A DNA stretch of 64,000 bases from Actinomycetota bacterium. GTDB lineage: Bacteria > Actinomycetota > Actinomycetes > S36-B12. The position numbers and the translations under genes were made by a program. The notes beneath the pieces were generated by a model, which saw only the letters and a program-made list of their open reading frames with translations, did no database searches and was not told the origin of the DNA. Numbering within the stretch: position 1 is the first letter of the stretch; every line of letters starts with the position of its first letter. Positions 58,964 to 64,000 of this stretch are shown in pieces. Location: positions 124,001-188,000 of the forward strand of contig JADKGE010000006.1 of assembly GCA_016717115.1 (NCBI GenBank), read 5' to 3'.

Positions 58964-60833
58964 TGGCGCGGCCCTCCTGGAACTGGGTGCGATAGAGGTC
59001 GGCGTAGAGCCCTCCCCGCTGCAGCAGCTCCTCATGCGTGCCGCGCTCGACCACCCGCCCGCCGTCGACCACGAGGATCTGGTCCGCGCGCCGCACCGTG
59101 CTGAGCCGGTGCGCGATGACGACCGACGTACGGCCTTCCAGTGCGTTGTCGAGGGCGCGTGCGACGGCGGCCTCGCTCTCGCTGTCGAGGTGGGCGGTCG
59201 CCTCGTCCAGCACGACCACTCTGGGCTCCTTCAGCAACAGCCGGGCCAGGGCGATCCGCTGCTTCTCCCCGCCCGAGAGCCGGTGGCCCCTGTCCCCCAC
59301 CACCGTGTCGAGGCCATCGGGGAGTTGCTCGATCAATCCGCCGATCTGCGCGGAAGCGCACGCCTCGAGCAGGTCCTCCTCCGTCGCGGCTGGACGTGCG
59401 TACAGGAGATTCGCCCGAATCGTGTCGTGGAACAGATGAGCGTCCTGGGTGACCACGCCGATGCCGTCGCGCAGGGAGGCCAAGGTCGCCTCCCGGACGT
59501 CGATGCCGCCCACCCGGATGGCCCCGCCGGTGACGTCGTACAGCCGTGTCAGCAGGGCCGTGGTGGTGGTCTTCCCCGCACCCGACGGGCCGACGAGTGC
59601 CGTCATCGTGCCCGCCGGTGCCACGAAGCTGATGCCGCGAAGCACGTCGCTGCCCGCAACGAGCGTCTCCTCCCGCGCCACCGACTCCAGGGATGCCAGG
59701 GAGACCTCGCTCGCGGTGGGGTAGCGGAAGACGACGTCGTCGAACTCGACCGACAAGGGCCCCTGGGGCAGCGGCCGGGCATCGGCTGCCTCGAGCACGA
59801 GGGGCTTCAGGTCCAGCACCTCGAAGACCCGCTCGAAGCTCACCAGCGCGGTCATGACGTCGACCCTGACGTTCGACAGCGCCGTCAGCGGTCCGTACAG
59901 CTGCGCGAGCAGCCCGACGAGCGCGAGCAGGGTGCCGATCGTGAGCACCTCGCTGATCACGAGGTTGCCGCCGAGTCCGTAGACGATGGCGGTCGCGAGG
60001 GCCGCGACCAGCGTGAGAGCGGTGAAGAACCAGCGATTCGCCATGGCCATCCGGACACCGATGTCGCGCACCCTGGCGGCTCGTGCGGAGAACGCGGTCG
60101 CCTCTTCTTCGGGACGGCCGAACAACTTGACGAGCAGGGCACCGGCGACGTTGAAGCGCTCCGTCATCTGCGTGCTCATGTCGGCGTTGAGGCTCATCTG
60201 CTCGCGGGACATCCCCTGCAGCCGTCTGCCCATCCAGCGCGCCGGGATGAGGAAGAGCGGCACGAGGACAAGCGAGACCAACGTGACCTGCCACGACAGG
60301 ATGAACATCGCGGTCAGGACGATCACGACAGAGATGAGGTTGCCCAGGACGCCGCCCAGGGTCGACGTGAACGCCTGCTGCGCGCCGATGACGTCGCTGT
60401 TCAGCCGCGAGATGAGGGCGCCGGTCTGCGCCCGCGTGAAGAAGGCCACCGACTGACGTTGGACGTGGTCGTACACCTCGGTGCGCAGGTCGTAGATCAG
60501 CCCTTCACCGATGCGCGACGAGAACCACCGGCTGACGAGCCCGAGCCCGGCATCGAGGATCGCCAGGACGGCGATGATCAGCGCCATGACCGTGACGACC
60601 TGGCGATTGCCCTGGTTGATCCCGTCGTCGACGAGGCGCGGGATCATCAAGGGCTGGGCGACGCTGAGCAGCGACACGAGCACGAGGGTGATGAGGAAGT
60701 ACACAATGAGCGAACGGTAGTTGCGGGCATAGCCGATGATCCGTCGAACGAGAGCCCGGTTGACCTTCTTGCTTGATACCGATCGGTCGCGGGTCAGCGA
60801 GCGGTAGGCATGCCACGAGTTGTCGATGGACAC
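58947..60833 (-). CDS. ABC transporter, fused permease and ATPase (exporter)
   Basis: A 628-residue half-transporter. Residues about 25-330 are a six-helix type IV exporter domain. The C-terminal ATPase has Walker A GPSGAGKTT, signature LSGGEKQRIALARLL, Walker B VVVLDEATAHLD and IAHRLSTVRRADQILVVDGG. It probably works as a homodimer exporting a lipid or drug; the substrate is unknown. The GTG start is close to the enoyl-CoA hydratase stop. Confidence 0.93.
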   Translation of the reverse strand: MSIDNSWHAYRSLTRDRSVSSKKVNRALVRRIIGYARNYRSLIVYFLITLVLVSLLSVAQPLMIPRLVDDGINQGNRQVVTVMALIIAVLAILDAGLGLVSRWFSSRIGEGLIYDLRTEVYDHVQRQSVAFFTRAQTGALISRLNSDVIGAQQAFTSTLGGVLGNLISVVIVLTAMFILSWQVTLVSLVLVPLFLIPARWMGRRLQGMSREQMSLNADMSTQMTERFNVAGALLVKLFGRPEEEATAFSARAARVRDIGVRMAMANRWFFTALTLVAALATAIVYGLGGNLVISEVLTIGTLLALVGLLAQLYGPLTALSNVRVDVMTALVSFERVFEVLDLKPLVLEAADARPLPQGPLSVEFDDVVFRYPTASEVSLASLESVAREETLVAGSDVLRGISFVAPAGTMTALVGPSGAGKTTTTALLTRLYDVTGGAIRVGGIDVREATLASLRDGIGVVTQDAHLFHDTIRANLLYARPAATEEDLLEACASAQIGGLIEQLPDGLDTVVGDRGHRLSGGEKQRIALARLLLKEPRVVVLDEATAHLDSESEAAVARALDNALEGRTSVVIAHRLSTVRRADQILVVDGGRVVERGTHEELLQRGGLYADLYRTQFQEGRAITADA

Positions 60834-60834
60834 G

Positions 60835-61620
60835 TCATCCGCCGCCCGTCATAAGGGCCCGGAGCTCGACGAGACGCCGCATCTGGGCTGCCCGCTCCCT
60901 GGCCAGCTGGTCGGGCGAGGTCCCCGCACCGTCGAGCAGAGCCTTGAGCTCGGACACGGCGCCGGGCAGTGCCGCCACGATCGGGGCCAGGAACGCCTCG
61001 ACGTAGTCGTCCCAGTCCTCGGCGTGAACGTGGTCGATGGCGATCCCGAGCCGGACGGCTTCGTCGGCTTCGACGTAGCGGCCGCGGGCGCAGATCTCCA
61101 GCGCCCTGTTGTAGCCGACCCGGGACACCAGTGGTGCGGTGCCGCCCAGATCGGGCACAAGGCCCAGCGACGTCTCACGCATGGCGAGCTTCGCATCGTC
61201 GGCCACGATAAGGATGTCGCACGCCAGCGCGAGCTGGAATCCCGCACCGATCGCGTGCCCCTGAACGAGCGCCACGGTGATCTGCGGCACCTGCCGCCAC
61301 CAGGTGAAGGCCCCCTGCGCGGCGCGGATGAAGTCCTCCATCCGGGGACCGTCGTACGTGGCAAGGCTGAGCAGAGACTCCTCCCCGGGAATGCCCTCGG
61401 GCGTGAGCATCCGCCGGTCCAGACCCGCGGAGAAGCTGACGCCCTCGCCGGACAGGATCACGGCGCGAACATCGGGGGTGAGCAGATCGGGGATCGCCGC
61501 GAGGCGGCGCCACGTGGCGGGCGACTGGGCGTTGCGCGCCTGCGGGTTGGCGAGTGTCACTCTGAGGAGCGCGCCATCCCGTTCGATCCGCACGCCGTCA
61601 TGAGTCCCGAAGTCGACCAT
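60835..61620 (-). CDS. Enoyl-CoA hydratase/isomerase family protein
   Basis: A 261-residue crotonase-fold protein. NPQARNAQSPATW and ILSGEGVSFSAGLDRRML form the oxyanion-hole region. QGHAIGAGFQLALACDILIVADDAKLAMRETSLGLVPDLGGTAPL is the family signature, with Glu retained in the ETSLGLVP segment. It probably hydrates enoyl-CoA in beta-oxidation. A GGGAG ribosome-binding site precedes the ATG. It lies upstream of the exporter gene on the same strand. Confidence 0.9.
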   Translation of the reverse strand: MVDFGTHDGVRIERDGALLRVTLANPQARNAQSPATWRRLAAIPDLLTPDVRAVILSGEGVSFSAGLDRRMLTPEGIPGEESLLSLATYDGPRMEDFIRAAQGAFTWWRQVPQITVALVQGHAIGAGFQLALACDILIVADDAKLAMRETSLGLVPDLGGTAPLVSRVGYNRALEICARGRYVEADEAVRLGIAIDHVHAEDWDDYVEAFLAPIVAALPGAVSELKALLDGAGTSPDQLARERAAQMRRLVELRALMTGGG

Positions 61621-61652
61621 CTCTCACTCCCTTGGCGTGCGCGACCGTCCCG

Positions 61653-63251
61653 TCACGCGAGTTCAACCAGATCGGCATAGCCCTCATTCCACAGGTCCTC
61701 GTCCCCGTCGGGCAGGATCAGCACCCGCTCCGGCGACAGGGCGGCGACCGCACCCGGATCGTGCGTCACGAGGATGACGGCGCCCTCATAGCGGGACAGC
61801 GCGCCCAGCACCTCTTGGCGACTGGCGGGGTCGAGGTTGTTCGTGGGCTCGTCCAGCAGCAGGACGTTCGCGCCGGACACCACGAGGCAGGCGAGCGCGA
61901 GCCGGGTCTTCTCGCCACCCGAGAGCACCCCCGTGGGCTTGTTGACAGCGTCGCCTCCGAACAGGAACGAGCCGAGCACCGTGCGCTGCCGGGTGTCGTC
62001 GAGGTGGGGTCCCGCCGAGCGCATCGTCTCGAGCACCGTGGAGGTGGGGTTGAGCGTCTCGTGCTCCTGGGCGTAGTACCCGACAACGGCACCGTGCCCA
62101 TGCTCGACGTGCCCCGTGTCCGGGTCATCGACGCCGGCGAGGATGCGCAGCAGCGTGGTCTTCCCTGCGCCGTTGAGGCCGAGGATGACGACGCGCGTGC
62201 CCCGGTCGATGGCAAGGTCAACGTCGGTGAACACCTCCAGCGAGCCGTACGACCTCGACAGACCGCTCGCCGTCAGCGGTACCCGACCGCAGGCCTTCGG
62301 CTCCGGGAACCTCAGTGCGGCCACCTTGTCGCTGCGCCGCACCTCGTCGCTGGACGCGAGGATCTTGTCGGCTCGCTTGAACATCGACTGGGCGGCCTTC
62401 GCCTTGGTGGCCTTGGCCCGCATCCGCTCTGCCTGATGACGCAACGCGTCGGCCTGCTGCTCGGCGTTGCGGCGCTCGCGGCGTCGCCGGCGCTCGTCCG
62501 CCTCGCGAGCCGTGAGGTAGGCCGTCCATCCCATTGCGTACAGGTCTATCTCCTGGCGATTGGCGTCCAGGTGCCAGACCTTGTTGACGGTGTCCTCGAG
62601 CAGGTCCGTCGAGTGGCTGATGACGATGAACCCACCCTCGTAGGAGGCGAGGAACTTGCGCAGCCACCGGATAGAGTCGGCGTCGAGATGGTTCGTCGGC
62701 TCGTCGAGCAGGAGGATGTCGGCCCCGCTGAACAGGATCCGGGCCAGTTCGACGCGCCGGCGCTGACCGCCTGACAGGGTGCCGAGCGGCTGCGCGAGGA
62801 CCCGCTCGGGGATGCCGACGCTCGCGGCGATGGCGGCGGCCTGCGACTCGACGGCGTACCCGCCGAGTGCCTCGAACTCCGCCTCGGCCCGGGCATACCG
62901 GGCGATCAGGCGGTCGCGCTCGTCCGGGTCGGGCGTATCCATGGCCATGCTCGTCTCCTGCATTCGCCGGACGACTGCGTGCAGACCCCGTGCCGACAGG
63001 ATGCGATCGCGGGCGATCTCGTCCGGATCACCCGATCGCGGGTCCTGGGGCAGGTAGCCCACGGTGCCGGTGACGCTCAGCGTGCCCGACGCCGGCATCG
63101 TCTCCTGGGCGAGGATCCGGGTGAGCGTCGTCTTGCCTGCGCCATTGCGCCCGACGAGGCCGATGCGATCGCCACGAGCGATGCGCAGGTTGGCATTCTC
63201 GAGGAGGAGTGCCGATCCGGCCCGAACCTCGAGGCCGGTGGTGGAGATCAT
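61653..63251 (-). CDS. ABC-F family ATPase
   Basis: A 532-residue protein with two ABC domains and no membrane part. Domain 1 has Walker A GRNGAGKTT and LSGGQRRRVELARILFSGADILLLDEPTNHLD. Domain 2 has GLNGAGKTT and LSGGEKTRLALACLVVSGANVLLLDEPTNNLD. The linker near residues 240-300 is highly basic and helical (ADERRRRRERRNAEQQADALRHQAERMRAKATKAK), the P-site tRNA interaction motif region. ABC-F proteins act on the ribosome in translation or antibiotic protection. GAGG precedes the ATG. Confidence 0.93.
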   Translation of the reverse strand: MISTTGLEVRAGSALLLENANLRIARGDRIGLVGRNGAGKTTLTRILAQETMPASGTLSVTGTVGYLPQDPRSGDPDEIARDRILSARGLHAVVRRMQETSMAMDTPDPDERDRLIARYARAEAEFEALGGYAVESQAAAIAASVGIPERVLAQPLGTLSGGQRRRVELARILFSGADILLLDEPTNHLDADSIRWLRKFLASYEGGFIVISHSTDLLEDTVNKVWHLDANRQEIDLYAMGWTAYLTAREADERRRRRERRNAEQQADALRHQAERMRAKATKAKAAQSMFKRADKILASSDEVRRSDKVAALRFPEPKACGRVPLTASGLSRSYGSLEVFTDVDLAIDRGTRVVILGLNGAGKTTLLRILAGVDDPDTGHVEHGHGAVVGYYAQEHETLNPTSTVLETMRSAGPHLDDTRQRTVLGSFLFGGDAVNKPTGVLSGGEKTRLALACLVVSGANVLLLDEPTNNLDPASRQEVLGALSRYEGAVILVTHDPGAVAALSPERVLILPDGDEDLWNEGYADLVELA

Positions 63252-63275
63252 GGTTACCTCAGTCTAGATCGTCCC

Positions 63276-63339
63276 CGCCGACTGCAGCGCCGCGCGTCGT
63301 AGAACGGACGTTCTACGACGCGCGGCGCTGCAGTCGGCG
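63276..63339. repeat. Perfect 64-bp palindrome with 31-bp arms
   Basis: Bases 63276-63306 and 63309-63339 are exact reverse complements separated by 2 nt. GTCTAG/CTAGAC (63262-63267, 63341-63346) extends the symmetry outside. It lies directly after the sufT-like stop and before the ABC-F gene. It could act as a strong terminator; the arm length and near-zero loop are unusual. Confidence 0.85.
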
Positions 63340-63340
63340 A

Positions 63341-63655
63341 CTAGACGTTGAAGCCGAGTGCTCGGAGCATCTCGCGGCCATCGTCGGTGATCTTGTCCGG
63401 ACCCCACGGGGGCATCCACACCCAGTTGATCCGGAAGTCGGCGACGACGTCGGTGAGCGCGGCCCTGGTCTGGTCCTCGATGACGTCGGTGAGCGGGCAG
63501 GCCGCCGACGTCAGGGTCATGTCCACGGTGGCGATGTTCGCGTCGTCCACCGTCACGCCGTAGACGAGACCGAGGTCGACGACGTTGATGCCGAGTTCGG
63601 GATCGACGACGTCCTTCATCGCCTCGAAGACGTCATCCTCTGCTGCGACCGTCAT
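63341..63655 (-). CDS. sufT: SufT-like DUF59/MIP18 family protein
   Basis: A 104-residue MIP18-type domain. VFEAMKDVVDPELGINVVDLGLVYGVTV is the N-terminal signature. DMTLTSAACPLTDVIEDQTRAAL contains the conserved Cys, and WVWMPPWGPDKITDDGREML the C-terminal motif. These proteins assist Fe-S cluster maturation. The ATG overlaps the sufU stop (ATGA), so it is the last gene of a suf operon entering from the right. Confidence 0.92.
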   Translation of the reverse strand: MTVAAEDDVFEAMKDVVDPELGINVVDLGLVYGVTVDDANIATVDMTLTSAACPLTDVIEDQTRAALTDVVADFRINWVWMPPWGPDKITDDGREMLRALGFNV

Positions 63656-64000
63656 GACCGTGCCATCCCTTCGTCGGGCCCCTGCGGAGCCGCATCCTGA
63701 CCTCCGGCGATGCCGGCCTTGGCCTGCGCGTCCTGCAGCGCCATCCAGGGCAGCAGCGCGCACTTGATCCGGGCTGGGTACTTGGCGACCCCAACGAAGG
63801 CGATCCCGTCGCCCAGAAGATCCTCGTCCGGCTCGGCCGCGCCCTTGCTGTGCATCAGGTCCACGAACCCAGCGCGCACCTCGTCGGCATGCGCGGGCGA
63901 AGTGCCCGTCAGCATCTCGGACATGACGCTCGCGCTGGCCTGCGAGATCGAGCACCCCTGGCCCTCGTAGCCGACCCGCAGGTGGCCCCCGCCATCGGGG
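63652..64000 (-). CDS. sufU: SufU Fe-S/sulfur-transfer protein, C-terminal part; 5' end outside window
   Basis: The frame is open to the right edge. From the edge it reads HLRVGYEGQGCSISQASAS, then MSEMLTG...FVDLM and later ARIKCALLPW near the end, the C-terminal two thirds of SufU. The two visible cysteines, in GCSIS and KCALLPW, are two of its three zinc/sulfur ligands; the first lies beyond the window. SufU takes sulfur from SufS for Fe-S assembly. A short internal ATG at 63924 is not the start. Confidence 0.92.
   Translation of the reverse strand, partial: PDGGGHLRVGYEGQGCSISQASASVMSEMLTGTSPAHADEVRAGFVDLMHSKGAAEPDEDLLGDGIAFVGVAKYPARIKCALLPWMALQDAQAKAGIAGGQDAAPQGPDEGMARS

Overview
The window is a high-GC, gene-dense chromosomal segment of an actinomycete (phylum Actinomycetota). 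The evidence is a complete Pup-proteasome locus (arc, dop, pup, prcB, prcA, pafA, pafB, pafC), rbpA, separate Lnt and Ppm1 proteins, an InhA-like FabI next to FabG, and the gene order DUF881 - small basic protein - DUF881 - gcvH - FHA - MerR - DUF151 - MerR - gcvP known from Mycobacterium and Streptomyces. I cannot name the genus. I see no tRNA, rRNA, prophage, insertion sequence or CRISPR array.

Layout. 1-3037: 3' end of metH, a HAD phosphatase and a RecB-like nuclease. 3081-15658: TrmI, the Pup-proteasome genes, two FKBP isomerases, pafBC, tatA-tatC and a lipid kinase. 15687-26553: HelY helicase, 5'-3' exonuclease, M24 peptidase, acyl-CoA dehydrogenase, amidohydrolase, lnt-ppm1 (lipoprotein acylation and mannosyl donor), fxsA and rbpA. 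26796-30618: secreted PKD-CAP protein, CorA, ArgG and a small membrane ORF. 30742-35552: four consecutive genes for exported cytochrome b5-like proteins. 35645-39607: an epimerase, feoABC under a probable iron-repressor box, and a small SHOCT protein. 39642-51953: HAD protein, frameshifted gcvP behind a tandem glycine riboswitch, the MerR/DUF151/FHA/gcvH/DUF881 block, a GDP-mannose-type fusion enzyme, a CDP-alcohol transferase and a membrane protein. 52003-64000: TSUP transporter, ABC ATPase, SerB, SixA, FabI, FabG, TMEM175, dodecin, DUF3099, SURF1, ABC exporter, enoyl-CoA hydratase, ABC-F, SufT-like protein and the end of SufU.

The most unusual part is the cytochrome b5 cluster. It holds 13 domains of one family: 4 in the first protein, 6 in the second, 2 on a DUF2231 four-helix membrane protein and 1 in a small secreted protein. 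Twelve keep both predicted haem-ligand histidines, always 23 residues apart, and every domain has the same cysteine pair. This predicts an extracytoplasmic b-type multihaem relay or haem-binding system with a membrane anchor. Two internal repeats are almost identical in DNA, so the array has expanded or been homogenised recently.

A second regional signal is promoter architecture. At least 15 start codons lie 6-7 nt downstream of a TANNNT -10 hexamer, the pattern of leaderless transcripts. This fixes several starts and suggests separate promoters inside the proteasome locus.
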